Program-made: the position numbers and the translations under genes
Notes under the pieces: model-generated
Database searches by the model: none
Seen by the model: the letters and a program-made list of their open reading frames with translations, nothing else
Told to the model about the DNA's origin: nothing
Origin: Batkoa obscura
Taxonomy: Eukaryota; Entomophthoromycota; Entomophthoromycetes; Entomophthorales; Batkoaceae
DNA length: 64,000 nucleotides
Direction: 5' to 3'
NCBI GenBank assembly: GCA_030770535.1
Contig: JASVEC010000004.1
Location: 62,001 to 126,000, forward strand
In this document: piece after piece, positions 32,915-45,207 of the stretch
Numbering within the stretch: the stretch's first letter is position 1
Layout: each line of letters starts with the position of its first letter

Positions 32915-33606
32915 CCGTTAACTGGTATTAAATAATACATCTACTCCCTTTATTAATAAATATGCTTTAATAGTGAGTCTTATTTTTTTACTCTGTATGT
33001 TTTTCTTTTTAACGATAATGAAAATGTTTTTTGTACAGAGATTATTATTTAAATACTTTCTTTACTTTTAACTTTCCATATCCTTCACTTTAGTCTATTA
33101 TCAAAACGAAGCTTTAGGACTTTGTCGGTGCCAAATATTAATAAAATAAATCAGTTGCTTTTTATAAAGATAAAGGAATCATCTGCAATGCCAAGCTTGA
33201 AACAGAATAAGTTAACAAATATTAAAGCACTGAAATCAGAACTTAAATTTTATAAGCAATAAGAATACTTTGTACTCAATAGTTAATTCTAATTACCAAA
33301 TAATAGGTCATAATATAAAAAAGTTTGAACTACAAAGTTAAAATAAATGAAACAAATTAATAAAAAGTATATTTTTCTAAGCATGCTTAAATATACTTTA
33401 TTTTTTGGGAGGTATAAAAATTAATGAAAATGAGGAGCTATGAGTTTAAATATAAACCGAATTAATGATTAAAGAATACCACCCTAGAAATTGAAAATTA
33501 AGATTGAGATAAAAGCCATAGCATGATAAAAATAAAAGGTCCTCCCAATCCAGCGGTTGAGGAAAAATAGTTAAATAAACCCGATACAGGAGTGAGACCA
33601 TTGAAT
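32915..33606. other. Intergenic DNA between PMP3 and RasGAP ends
   Basis: 692 bp between convergent genes. It should hold both 3' UTRs. No feature is recognised. Confidence 0.55.
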
Positions 33607-36600
33607 TTAACGTTTAATAAACGTTCTCCTTAATAATGAAAGGAGTTTGGTTACATTTAATTGTACATATTCTAAATCCAATAGATGAACATTGTCTTGT
33701 TGCTAAATTTAAATTAATATATATTATAAGCACATTATTAATATAGTTACCTTCTCCAATAAATCATCTAATTTTAGATCCATTTCTAGTATAGGTTTCT
33801 CTCTCCCTAAATAATTTTAGCTTTAATTAACAATTTATATAAACAAATTACCCTTATAGTGAAGTGCTATAATAAATGTTCCAGGAACAGGGGAAAATAT
33901 GTTAAAGTAAATATTGTTACGTCTAAAGAGATATGTTAAAAAAACAATAATCACCTGATATATAAAATTACCTATTCTCTGGGATATTGCTTTCCACAAT
34001 AGTTCCATCTTTCTCAAGTTGAAAATGAGAAAATTTATATGGCCCTAACATTTGTGGTTTAGCTTTTTCTTTAATACCAATTCCACCAGTTTGGAAACGA
34101 ACATTTTGCAAGTATGCTTTGTATGACTCCAACTGGCATCTCAAATAGTTATTATGATCACAAATGGTTTTGTAGACTGTTTCTAATGAAACGTATTCGT
34201 CTTTGATTTTTTCTCGAAGGTTTCCAAGATGAGTAATTTCCTAAATAAAGTTATTAAATAATCTTAAATAAATAAAAAGCTATTACTTGTTTAACTTCTT
34301 CGGTCATTAAATTATAGTTATCATTTGGATCAACAGCTCCGAGCTCTTCTAATTCCTTTAACATGTCGTATACTTTAATTCCTTTGCGGACTAAAGAAGG
34401 ATCTTTACTCATTGATGCTTGTTTGGCAACTTCACCAAGGTTCAGATCGCACAATGCAAAATGAGGAAGAGCTCTTAATAACTGAACAAAAATGGATTTT
34501 GTTTCCATATACAAAAGATCTGTCTTGGTGACATTCATGTCATTAGGGAAAGCACCGAGGCCTATTTAAATTTCAATATCATAAGATAGAAACTACTTTG
34601 TGATTACCTTCGATAGGAGTTTCGAATTTACTGAAGAGGGGTAGTTCTACAGTTTTATTTTCGTATCTTGGTACTTGAGGAGGTGGGGGGCCTAGTTCAT
34701 CTAAACAAATTCTAAGTCTTTGATCCTCGTTTGGAGCCTAACATAAATTAGAATTTTACATTAAAAAAGGAAATATCAAATATACCAATGAATTCATATG
34801 TTGAACTAAAAGTGCATGGGTATTGAACATTTCATTTAATGTAATATTCAATACAAGGTCCTTTTTAGATAAAGCAATGTATTGATCCATCTAAATATTC
34901 TATTTTAGTACAAATTAAAATCATCTCAAACGCTCTTACCTCCAAACCTTCGTAGAAATCTCCCACTTCACATAACTCATTTAAAAACCTATTCACTCTA
35001 GGTTTATTACTTTCGATGAATGGGGTAAGTGCAGTCATATGAGCTTCTTTAGAATAGGTTGGCTTATTAGCTAAATTTTGAACTATTTTAGCAACCTAAA
35101 AATTTGTTAGGACGTATTTTTAATATATAAATAGAATATACCAGTGTGAGAGTACGTCTAGGATTCTTGAGTAAGCTTTTTTCTACAAGCATATATGCCT
35201 GTGGGGTTACAATAGCAGGATTCAAGAAACGTAAAAAGAAAAATGCACCAATTAAAGTACAAATACTATAGTCAGAAGCTTGTGGATACTTACGCTATAA
35301 GTAATATAAGTAATTTTGTTTTTTTGTTTTTTATATAACAAACCTTTGTCAATGATCGAATTTGTTTACAAATCCATCGGATACCGTATGGTACAGTCTC
35401 AAGAGATTCAATAATGGTATCTAAAAATCCAGTTGCTACTTCACAAAGCTTTTCAATTCTAGGTTCTATCCTTTCTTGAACTTTTGGGTGCTTAGCAGCT
35501 TCTTCAGCAGTTACCCCTTTTGGAGGGGGGGGTAAATCGTTATCTTCGGCTTCTCTGACAACCTCTTCATAAACCTAAGAATATTTAGTTTTTGATAGAA
35601 GATTGTTATGGTTTATAATACCGAAAGAGGGTTAATTTCTAAGTTAAGTTCGGTATCTTCAATTACAGCAAAAATACGTGCAGCTAAAACGTTTTTAAGA
35701 TAAGTTTGTCCAGGACCACGTCTAAGAAACGTTTAGTCTTTATAACATAAATTAAGATTTATAATACCGTGTATATGTGGTCATCATTCTTGACACTGGT
35801 GTATTTGCTCTCAAAAGGGATCCAAACTCTGTGGTAGCTTCAAATTGGGCAGAAAGCACGGACTAAAATAGTTAGCTAAAGCTCGAATAGATAGATTGTA
35901 AATCCTACCTGGAACATAGTAAGCAAAAGATGTTCTTCTCTGCTTTCATATTGGTTACCATAAAGAGTAAACATAACTGTTTGGAGTAAAGTATCTATTT
36001 CTGTTAAACTGACTAATCGTGTGAGGGTGGCCACATGTCTAGGTTCTGATTGAAGAAGGAAAAATAAATTTCCGTATTGCTACATAATAATTTTAGCTTT
36101 GTTAAATTGACTTTTCGAATAAAATACCTGACGCTTTCTATCATCAGGGAAAACACCTTCAATGGAATCTGTTTCTTCTAGATGAACTGCCATATCCTAA
36201 TATAATTTAATTTCTAGTTTGAAAAATGACAAAGCTTCTTACTTTAACTTCATCAAGAGCCATTCTATTTTGAATCAGCAAAGCAATTCTCCCATCTAAA
36301 TATCTAACATCACGTTCAAGAACAAAATTCTTCTTTGATTGTGCGGAAATTCTACCTTTTAAATCCGATAATTCTTTCTGTGCTATAATTTTGGTCAAAT
36401 TTAAAACTTAAACTTTGAAATTAAAATACCTTTTGCCAAATCATCGTTGACTTCTGAATCATGTTCAGCGGCCATTGAATAATAGGCAGATACCGAATAT
36501 CTATTTCCAGAGTATCCAGAATTTTCGCTATGGCGAGGTTGTGCTTGTGCTTGTGCTTGTGTAGTCACCATTTGACTTCGAGGTACTGACGATAAAGCAG

Positions 36601-36643
36601 GGGCTAAAACTGAACCTGAAAGGGCACTATTACGCAAAGACAT
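33607..36643 (-). CDS. Ras GTPase-activating protein (Gap1/IQGAP-related)
   Basis: Stimulates GTP hydrolysis by Ras, resembling S. pombe Gap1 (776 residues here, 766 there). Sixteen exons: 36430-36643, 36243-36382, 36128-36196, 35909-36079, 35768-35862, 35622-35721, 35344-35574, 35142-35294, 34940-35095, 34786-34890, 34608-34737, 34287-34561, 33972-34240, 33852-33922, 33751-33806, 33607-33702. A disordered Ser/Gln N-terminus precedes a coiled coil (about 73-110). The RasGAP core has the arginine finger LLRANT (Arg216), then [12 protein letters not shown] and the FLR motif of [12 protein letters not shown] (360-362). A RasGAP_C domain (KYLDN-type fold, ending near RRTFIKR) closes the protein, as in IQGAPs. 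No IQ or calponin-homology region is present. Confidence 0.9.
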
Positions 36644-38023
36644 TGGGATAGAATCGTATTATAATTTAATTATTTGTCCGATATGGTTGCCTTTCCGGGT
36701 TTACAAAAAATGAGTAGTTAACTAATTAATGATAATACTAATTCAAGATTAAATTAAAGAACTTAAGTTGAGTCTAATTTCCATTTAGATTAGCTTACTT
36801 TCTCCATCTTTGTCATAAAAAATTGAAATTGACCAATGATATTCATTGTGTTGCTTGTATATCAAATGAAAAGCGAGAAATTATAAGTTAAGGTTTTGGC
36901 CAATAGCTGTTTTATTTTATAATTTAATATTCATTGCACCTTTTGTTTTTCCAGATTGGCCAATAAATTAAAAAAATTGTTCCTTATAATAATTTAAAAT
37001 TAACAATTTTTTCAAATATCCAATAAAATTTGATGAAGTGAAAATAATTATGGTAAATGAAAGTAATAAAGTTCAAACAAAATTAATAATTTAATAAGCA
37101 GTAGCATATTTGTGTCTATTGGTTTTAATTTCCATGAGAATTAAAGTACTAATTATAGCAAATATAGATTTTTGAAATAAATGTAATGTATTATTAATGT
37201 GTTGGGCTCTAACTGACAAAATGAATGAATCAAAAGTAATTATTTGATTTTAAGTTTACCTGTTAACTGTAAGCTGATAATTAAATATTAAAGTTGATGA
37301 ATTTGGAGCCGCAGAATTAATTGAGGTACTGGTATATTAGAAAATGGTATATAAATTAAGCTTAACATAGTTTTTGTATATTATGTAATAAAAACCCTTA
37401 AAATAAGAATAAGGATTTAAACTTCACTTTTCTTTATAAAAGCAGCAGCTTTAATTTTGCATAGAAATACTTGTAAGCTATAATTATACAAAGTGCGCTG
37501 TAAACACTCATATAGAATAATAGTAATAATTTAGATTCAAAGATACTATATTGGTATTTAAGTAGCTAAGTTACTATAATTTTATAATTGCTGCTCTTAT
37601 TGTCACTAATACAAAATTATTAACAAAATATTTAAAACTTTAAAATTCATCAAAATTTAAAATTAATACTTAAATAAAGGCTTTTAAGTACTATAGTTGC
37701 CTCATAATAAAACTACTTGTACTATATAGTCATACATATAATAAAACTAAATCTAATCTCAATTTATTTTAGATATTATGAAATGGTTGCCTTCAAATTT
37801 GTTGATAAAAATCAATATAGTTTTGTAGTTTTTTAAATTGGTAGATTTGGTAAATTAGTGCTTTTTAACTAAATAGCAATTACAAAATCACAGTTCAATT
37901 TAAAATTAAATGTAATGTGCATGTACATATACATATACATAAATACGATTATAACCCAATTTTAAATGCTTAATATCGAATACAGACTTTACATATACAT
38001 CTTTACTTATAATTAAATTTATT
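36644..38023. other. Intergenic DNA
   Basis: 1.4 kb of AT-rich DNA containing the RasGAP promoter. A short ACATATACAT tract lies near 37921. No gene or repeat family is recognised. Confidence 0.55.
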
Positions 38024-38760
38024 TCAACAAAACCCAAAGATTTTATCACAAGCTTGACTTATATCCGATAGTCTACCTCTTTGCCTCTTTTTAAAACTGT
38101 TTGATGGTTTTCTATCATCAAAATTTTTGCCTTTTACTTTAGCTAGGTTACCCTTGCCACCATCTATACTTGCGTCAGGATCTCTGCTATTTTCACCCCC
38201 TTTAAATAAAGTAGCTTCATATTTATTTGACAGATTAGCACTAATAACAGCACCACCTTTCATAGTATTTAAGCCACTTTCGAATGACTTTTCTGTTTTC
38301 CTCTTTTCAGTACCTCTAGTAATAATGTGTCTGTTTGCTTTGGTTGTTAATGTTTTTTTTACCCTTCCTCTCATCATATTTGAAAGACTACTGCTAGCTT
38401 TATCCCCAGCACCACCTATCATTTGTTTATAGTTAGTTTTTGCTGCTACTTTATTATTTATTACATCTTTAACATCCGCTACATTTTTATCACTATCAAT
38501 CTCTCCATTTTCCCCTTTTCGTTTAAAACCTCCTTTTCCAATCTATTTGTCTTTATATTTTTATCACTACTGGTACTTACTTCACTATTGTTAGCAGTAT
38601 TTATCATCAGTTCATCATTACTGTTTGACACATCTTTATTGTCACCATTCACAACGCTTCTTTCCTTATTGTCTAAAAGCACCTTTTTTGATCTTTTCTT
38701 TTTTGTGATTCTTCTTTTTTGTTGAGCATCTCCACTTTTTTTCTTGCTGACTATTACCAC
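38024..38760 (-). CDS. Possible Lys/Ser-rich protein, incomplete model
   Basis: I do not recognise this gene. Two adjacent frames join in phase across a 38-nt intron (38543-38580, GTAAGT...ATAG), giving an open reading of 232 codons from 38760 to 38024. No ATG opens exon 1 before an internal one at 38607, so either that Met is the start or a 5' exon is missing. A 99-bp element lies 59 bp upstream (38819-38916) and may have disturbed the 5' end. The product is low-complexity and basic (QQKRRITKKKRSKK, NSFKKRQRGR) with one Cys-containing end, CDKIFGFC. The intron is shorter than others here. A decaying gene is a fair alternative. Confidence 0.35.
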
Positions 38761-38818
38761 CTTTTTTTAGGTCTGATTTTTTTTCTGATTTTTTTTTCCT
38801 ATGTTAGTTGTAGTATAT

Positions 38819-38916
38819 AGGATGTATTTTTTTGTTTAAGGATTTTACTAACAATCTTTCCGCTCAAATAGCGCTTAAAAAATAGAAAAAGTAATGAAAC
38901 CAAAAAAAACATCCCC
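38819..38916 (-). mobile_element. 99-bp element, copy 13
   Basis: Minus-orientation copy with ATAT before and ATAC after. Confidence 0.87.
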
Positions 38917-39226
38917 ATACATAGTTGAATCCCAATCAATTAGATAGCAATTATGAGTCAATGTGTCTTTACTCAAAAACTATCGATGAGTTGTATAATT
39001 AATGTATAAAATGAATAGATGGCTTGTAAACCCAAAATCAGGATATCTGATATTTTTGTTAATGGTTTTTAATACATACATGACCACATTAACTTTTTTG
39101 TTAACATAATATAGATCTTTATCATTTTTGCAAAATAAACCTACTTGTGAATAAATTTTTAATTTTTAATCACTAAAGATAAGTTAATATAAATAGTAAA
39201 TAACAGATAGTATCCAATTATAATAT

Positions 39227-39325
39227 GGAGATGTTTTTTTTGGTTTCATTACTTTTTCTATTTTTTAAGCGCTATTTGAGCGGAAAGATTGTTAGCAAAA
39301 TTCTTAAACAAAAAAATACATTCCC
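39227..39325 (+). mobile_element. 99-bp element, copy 14
   Basis: Plus-orientation copy flanked by ATAT (39223-39226 and 39326-39329). Confidence 0.88.
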
Positions 39326-40016
39326 ATATTATATTTAAAGATACTAGAAAATTAACTAAATGTCATTAATTAGTGGGTTTTCATTCATATTTTTCAAAGA
39401 TATTAATAACGTTTTTTAGTTGTTATATGCTTTAAAGCGGTTATTTTAAGGTTTAGAGATAGTGTAAGTTCTAAAATTTAACTACTTTTTAAATATAGTT
39501 CTCAGTATAAATAATTAACAAGTCTTTAATTTTTATCAAGATCTAACAACAATAAACGTTTAATTCAATTATATTTTGATATTTATTTTTAATCATAATT
39601 TTTTTTCTCATTTATAAACAGTGCTTATTTTGTTGTACAAAACTCTAGCAAACTGATGGATTTGCCCAAATTGCCTAAAAAATTACAATTTTATGGATTG
39701 TCAATATTTTGGGTATAGTCTTCCACAAATAACCACTCGACTAGATATTCATCATCTAGAATATAGTCAATGTAATAGGTCAATATTTATTCCTTATTTC
39801 GTGAAAATCGTATTTTATATAGTAAATAGGAAGCAATATACATGAAAGTAAATTAGTTTGTATAAATATTTGTTCTATTACACAAAAATTATCATAATTT
39901 TTTATATTAAAGAATAATTATGAACCCTTAAAAACTTGGATCGAAAATTAGAATTGACTAAAATAAAGAATAATATTAAAATTAAAAAACTATTCTTTGT
40001 GATTTTAATACAAAAT

Positions 40017-42071
40017 ATGAGTTCAGCAACCGAAGTACACTCCATTTATGATACCATTTTAATCTTAGATTTTGGGTCTCAATACTCCCATCTTATCACT
40101 AGAAGAGTTCGTGAAGCTGGTGTATACTGTGAGCTTTTACCTTGCACTCAAAAAATTTCGGAGCTTTCTTTTAAACCAAAAGGTATTCTAAAGCATTTTT
40201 ATAAAACCAGCTCATATCTCTAAATTTTCTGTAGGTGTTATCTTATCTGGATCCCCATACTCTGTATTTGCACCAGACGCTCCTCACGTAGATCATGCTG
40301 TATTTGAATTAGGTGTACCAATTTTAGGTATCTGTTACGGTTTACAAGTAATATCTGTTTGTTTAATCTGCTTTAAAAATATTAACCATTTTATAAAAAG
40401 GAGCTTGGAACTCATATGGGAGGTGAAGTAAAAGCCTGTGAAAAGCGTGAATACGGTCATGCTGAAGTTATGATCACTCGTCACCCAGATCATCCTTTCA
40501 TTGACCGTTTATTCGAAGGTTTAGGAGATAAAATGACTGTAAGTTTTTTTCCAAATATTTTGCTTCTTATACTTATTATTTGCTAGGTTTGGATGTCTCA
40601 TGGAGATGCTCTTTCTAAACCTCCTCAAGGTTTCCGTACTATTGGACATACTGGAAACTCCCCATTCACTGCTATCGGAAGTGAATCTACTCACATGTTT
40701 GGTATGATTTTTTGATAATATAAATTAGTTAAACTAATATTCTTAGGTATCCAATTTCACCCTGAAGTAACTCATACCCCTAAAGGAGCTCAACTCTTAA
40801 AGAACTTCGTAATCAATATTTGTGAATGCAAAAATGATTGGACAATGGTAATATTTTTAACATAGCGTTTCTTTGATATTAATTCTATTAACTAGGAATC
40901 CTTTGTTGAAAAAGAAATTGAACGCATCCGTGCTGTTGTAGGACCTACTGGTCAAGTAGTTGGTGCTGTAAGTGGTGGTGTTGACAGTACTGTTGCAGCC
41001 AAATTAATGACTGAAGCTATTGGTGAAAGGTAATTATAATGAAAACACGAGACATTTAAATCTAAACCTTGTTTTTAAAAGATTCCATGCTATCCTTGTA
41101 GACAATGGTGTTATGAGATTAAATGAATGTGAAAATGTTAAAAAAATCCTTAAGGATAGACTTGGTATCAATCTTCAAGTTGTAGATGCTGCCGATCTTT
41201 TCTTAGGAAAATTAGCTGGAGTAAACATAATCATTTTTCTTAAAAAAGTAAAATTTAACATATTATTAGGTTACTGACCCAGAAAAGAAACGTAAGATTA
41301 TTGGAAATACTTTTATTGAAGTTTTTGAAGCTGAAGCAGCCAAACTTGATAAAAGTACTGCTGACTCTGGAAACAATCACATTGAATTCCTTCTTCAGGG
41401 CACCTTATACCCTGATGTCATTGAATCAATTTCATTCAAAGGTCCAAGTGCTACTATTAAATCACATCACGTAAGCCAATTCTTTAAATTTATCAAACTT
41501 AGTATTGACAAGTTTTATTTAGAATGTCGGAGGTCTTTTAGAAAACATGAAGCTCAAGTTAATTGAGCCTTTGCGTGAATTATTCAAAGATGAAGTACGT
41601 GCATTAGGAAAAATCCTTAACATTGATGATGAATTAGTATGGAGACATCCTTTCCCAGGACCAGGTATTGCTATTCGTGTACTTGGAGAAGGTAATTATT
41701 TTTTTTTATAAAAAGGCGTTAGATTAACATATAATTTAGTTACTCCATCTCAAGTCGAGATTGCTAGACAAGCTGATCATATTTATATTGAAGAAATTAA
41801 GAAAGCAGGATTATACCGTCAAATCGCACAAGCTTATGCTGCTCTTCTCCCTGTTAGATCAGTTGGTGTTATGGGGGATCAACGTACTTATGAACAAGTT
41901 ATTGCTCTTCGTGCAGTTGAATCCTCAGATTTCATGACTGCAGATTGGTACCCAATGCCTACTGACGTCCTTAAAAAGATTTCTTCACGTATTATTAATG
42001 AAGTTAAAGGCGTAAATCGTGTTGTTTACGATGTATCTTCTAAACCACCTGCAACCATTGAATGGGAATAA
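40017..42071 (+). CDS. GUA1: GMP synthase (glutamine-hydrolysing)
   Basis: Converts XMP to GMP with ATP and glutamine in purine synthesis. Ten exons (40017-40182, 40235-40347, 40401-40538, 40587-40701, 40747-40847, 40896-41029, 41082-41220, 41270-41470, 41523-41691, 41740-42071) give 535 residues. The class-I amidotransferase domain has nucleophile Cys89 in GICYGLQ, and [10 protein letters not shown] carries the catalytic His and Glu. The ATP-pyrophosphatase loop SGGVDST is at 237-243. The dimerisation domain includes [15 protein letters not shown] and [23 protein letters not shown] and ends KPPATIEWE, the normal GuaA C-terminus. I start at ATG 40017 (MSSATEVHS) because the frame upstream has no earlier ATG. 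Confidence 0.97.
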
Positions 42072-42767
42072 GTTGCTCGTTTTTGTTGCAGTTATTTTAA
42101 TGTATTAGAATAAAATGTATAGATTTTTATTATAGACCTTTTAAAGATTTTCGAAAAACATTCATTGGACTTATTTTCAAAAAAATAAATAGAAGCTAAT
42201 GAAATATTTTGTAAAACTAAATAATTAAATAGCTCATTGCTTAATAATGTTAAATGATATATGAGTTGTTAAAAAATGGCTCACTTCTGAGTTAACTTAA
42301 TAGTCATAATTTAATTAAAGTTAGTATATTTTTTAGTCAAATCTATAAAAAGGTTCAATGAAAATTGTTTAACTACTTACGAAAATAGAGACTAAAAATA
42401 AAGCAATACTTGTAATAATACTATTAATAATATTATTAGTAATAATGTAAACGATTTAATTTCTTTTTGTATTTTTTTTCTTCAGTTACTGGAACTTTAA
42501 AATTAATTTTAGCATTTTCAACTTTTTCAGTTAAAATGAAGGCGAATAATCTTATTAAGACACCAATTAACCTAATTAAGCAATATTTGTTAAAGCCTGC
42601 TGTTTATCACCGTTAAAAATAAAGTAAAAATCAACAATGATACTTCTTCAAAGTCAAATGAATTGTTTATATTAAAATTTAAGTTAGAAACAATAAAAGT
42701 ATAATAGAGGTCTTATTTGCTTGATGACCTTTATCTTTTTTTATTTATTCTTTAAATACTTTTCATC
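42072..42767. other. Intergenic DNA between GMP synthase and tyrosinase
   Basis: 696 bp. On the minus strand, 42436-42571 reads as a 44-codon exon-like stretch (LIGVLIRLFAFILTEKVENA, then INFKVPV and a Lys-rich end) preceded by an acceptor TTAATTAG. I could not find a matching upstream exon, so no gene is called. Confidence 0.4.
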
Positions 42768-44111
42768 ATGCATTGTTTGAATATTTTGTTTGTTCCTTTG
42801 ATTTATTTTATAGTTAATGTTGTAGGCCAAAGAGGGAGCTGTACTTCTAATTTAGTACGTAGAGAGGTAAGAGAGTTGTCAGATTCGGAGTTGCGTGAGT
42901 TACACACTGCTTTTAACGATTTGAAAGCAAGCGGAGTTTGGGATAGATTTTGTAGGACCCATTTAGATAACGTTCCATTTGCCCACTCGACCCCGTACTT
43001 TTTACCATGGCATAGAGAATTTATTTATCGATTTGAACAAGAATTAAGAAGAGTTAACCCTAAGGTATCTTTACCGTACTGGGATTGGTCGCTTGATTCT
43101 CAAGCTCCAGAAAGAAGTATAATATTTTCACCTAGTTATTTTGGTGGTAGTGGAGGTAGGTGTGTAGATGATGGGCCATATGCAAATTGGATTAGTAGAT
43201 ATCCTAATCGTCATTGTCTATTCCGCTCTTTTGATGGTGGCGATAACATTGGTGCATTTACTTCCCCTGAACAATTAAGAGGTACATTGGGAAGAGCAGA
43301 CGACTTTGAAGAATTTTGGAACCGTATCGAAGGAAATCCACATGGAAATGTTCATAATAATATTGGAGGCGATATGGGTACTATGGGTAGTTGTAACGAC
43401 CCATTGTTTTATCTACATCATGCTATGATAGATAAACTTTGGTATGATTGGCAAAACTTGGATAGGGCAAATGTTAATTCTTTTGGTGGAGCTACACCAG
43501 ATGGTAATACAGCCGGTTTGGATGATGACTTGATTCCCTTTAACAAAGTTGTTGGAGAAGTTATGGATGTACAAGCTAACTATTGCTATACTTATTCTGG
43601 AGGAGTTAGACCTACAGCACGTAGGCCCCCACCAAGGCCTAGAACTGCAAGTAGAGATAGAAGCAGAAGTGCAAGACCAAGACGTAATAGAAGAAATGAA
43701 GAAGAATGCGAAGAAGGTGGCATGTTACACGCTCAAGATGACAATGATGATGAAGTTATTACCCCTGGCCCATATGATAGAGAGGATTTATATCATCTAA
43801 GAACACCTGCACCACTTCCAGACAAATACATAGAAATGATGGGGTTAAACAAAACTAGAATCAGAAGCCAAGACGCTGAGTTAAAAGCACAGACTGATGA
43901 AATGAATAAATCTGGTTATATATCAGATGTTGCGATAGGATTAAATGGGTTATTGTACTTTGTACCAGGAGAAATAATCAAAACAGTGGATCTTCTAGCT
44001 ACTGGAAATGTTGTAAGAGATCTACCACAAAATGTTGTTGATTTAGTTACTATACATAAACCCCTATTTAATCTAGCAGACTTGAATATTGCCAGGAACT
44101 TGTTAGCTTAA
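42768..44111 (+). CDS. Secreted tyrosinase (type-3 copper)
   Basis: Oxidises monophenols and diphenols to quinones, usually for melanin. It is a single exon of 447 residues. An N-terminal signal peptide (hydrophobic 4-19, likely cleaved near GQRGSC) indicates secretion. The CuA site has His65, His73 and His82 (FCRTHLDNVPFAH and FLPWHREF), then LPYWDWS. The CuB site has His192, His196 and His217/218 (NPHGNVHNN and DPLFYLHHAMIDKLWYDW). After the catalytic domain comes a Pro/Arg/Ser-rich basic segment (about 275-305), an acidic segment and a ~120-residue tail, perhaps a cleaved C-terminal cap. It lacks introns in an intron-rich neighbourhood. Confidence 0.93.
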   Translation: MHCLNILFVPLIYFIVNVVGQRGSCTSNLVRREVRELSDSELRELHTAFNDLKASGVWDRFCRTHLDNVPFAHSTPYFLPWHREFIYRFEQELRRVNPKVSLPYWDWSLDSQAPERSIIFSPSYFGGSGGRCVDDGPYANWISRYPNRHCLFRSFDGGDNIGAFTSPEQLRGTLGRADDFEEFWNRIEGNPHGNVHNNIGGDMGTMGSCNDPLFYLHHAMIDKLWYDWQNLDRANVNSFGGATPDGNTAGLDDDLIPFNKVVGEVMDVQANYCYTYSGGVRPTARRPPPRPRTASRDRSRSARPRRNRRNEEECEEGGMLHAQDDNDDEVITPGPYDREDLYHLRTPAPLPDKYIEMMGLNKTRIRSQDAELKAQTDEMNKSGYISDVAIGLNGLLYFVPGEIIKTVDLLATGNVVRDLPQNVVDLVTIHKPLFNLADLNIARNLLA

Positions 44112-44380
44112 ATACTATTTTTTAACTGTCCTTTTGGTTTTTCATACTTCATTTGATAACTTATGCATTAATACTCCATTTTAAATAAATTTGATTGCAT
44201 TTATAATATAATTTCGAGTCATATTTTATAAATATTTTTATTGTTGTATTTCCCTTATTAGTAACCATAGCTAATGAACTGCACCCTATTTTTAAAAATA
44301 GTACGCAGCTTATTCTTAATAAAAGAAAAGTATAAAATAAGACCACTGGACTTTTTTACACTTATTAGTAATATTAGAAT

Positions 44381-45028
44381 ATGCAAGTAGCAACAAAAGT
44401 ACCAAACGACTTGATTTTAGAAAGTTCAAGATTGATTTTAAAACCAATAACATTAGCTGATGGAGAAAGTCTCAAAAATTTATTCATGGAAAAAGAAGCT
44501 ATGAAAGATTTACCTTGGCTATCTAAACTTCCGAAAGGATGGACTCAAGCAGAAATAGAAGAAAGAATAGCTCAACACATCAAGCTACAGGAAGAAAATA
44601 AGAAAATGAACTTTCATGTTTTCTTAAAAGAAGGAGTAGAAGGTAATGAGGAACCCATTTTTATAGGATGCGGTGGACTTGCTACATTAGATTTAGGTTC
44701 TCATAATGGCTCAGTTGGCATAATTCTCCATTCAAAATACCAAAGAGGAGGATATGGAACTGAATTTTTATTTCTTGTATTAAAATACTCCTTTGAAGTA
44801 ATGAATTTACACAGGTTAGCATTTGAGACTAGTCCAGGAAATGCTGGGATGAGGGGATGGTTAGAAAATGTTGCTTTATCTAAGTTAGAAAGCATTATAG
44901 AAGAGTTAATTTTTTATAATGATAGCTACTATTCATTGGCCGTCTATCCCTTATTTAAAAGGGATTGGGAAACAAAAACTAAACCAAATATATTGAAAAG
45001 AATATCAAAATATGTCAATATCGAATAA
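44381..45028 (+). CDS. GNAT N-acetyltransferase, RimJ/RimL type
   Basis: Acetyl-CoA-dependent acetyltransferase of unknown substrate. It is a single exon of 215 residues. The N-terminal SSRLILKPITLADGESLKNL is the typical start of the RimJ/RimL-like fold. IGCGGLATLDL is the central strand, and YQRGGYGTEFLFLVLKYSFE is the acetyl-CoA pyrophosphate loop and helix. LHRLAFETSPGNAGMRGWLE is the usual late strand-helix, and a VYPLF segment ends the domain. No signal or membrane segment is seen. It lies 269 bp after tyrosinase on the same strand and convergent with the importin gene, 179 bp apart. Fungal relatives often act on small molecules or protein N-termini, but the target is not visible. Confidence 0.85.
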   Translation: MQVATKVPNDLILESSRLILKPITLADGESLKNLFMEKEAMKDLPWLSKLPKGWTQAEIEERIAQHIKLQEENKKMNFHVFLKEGVEGNEEPIFIGCGGLATLDLGSHNGSVGIILHSKYQRGGYGTEFLFLVLKYSFEVMNLHRLAFETSPGNAGMRGWLENVALSKLESIIEELIFYNDSYYSLAVYPLFKRDWETKTKPNILKRISKYVNIE

Positions 45029-45207
45029 ACAAATATACAATTTTTCACAAGCTACTGAACCTTCAATTTTTAAGCTAATAAGTTGATATATTGTATTTCG
45101 ACTTTTAATAAAGAATGAATAAAGTTTACAAAAAACCATAAAGCATTGTTTAATTATATTTTGTAAAGGATTTGCTACATTAAAAATACTCAAATTATAT
45201 TTCTATT

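Larger units (their letters stand above)
38761..40016. other. Intergenic DNA upstream of GMP synthase
   Basis: 1.26 kb with two 99-bp elements in opposite directions (38819 and 39227) and AT-rich DNA. The GUA1 promoter lies at its right end. No other gene is seen. Confidence 0.6.

Noticed and set aside
38127-38725. Two plus-strand frames of about 100 codons
   Set aside because: They mirror the minus-strand Lys-rich frames; Phe/Leu/Ser runs opposite Lys/Glu runs are typical antisense shadows.
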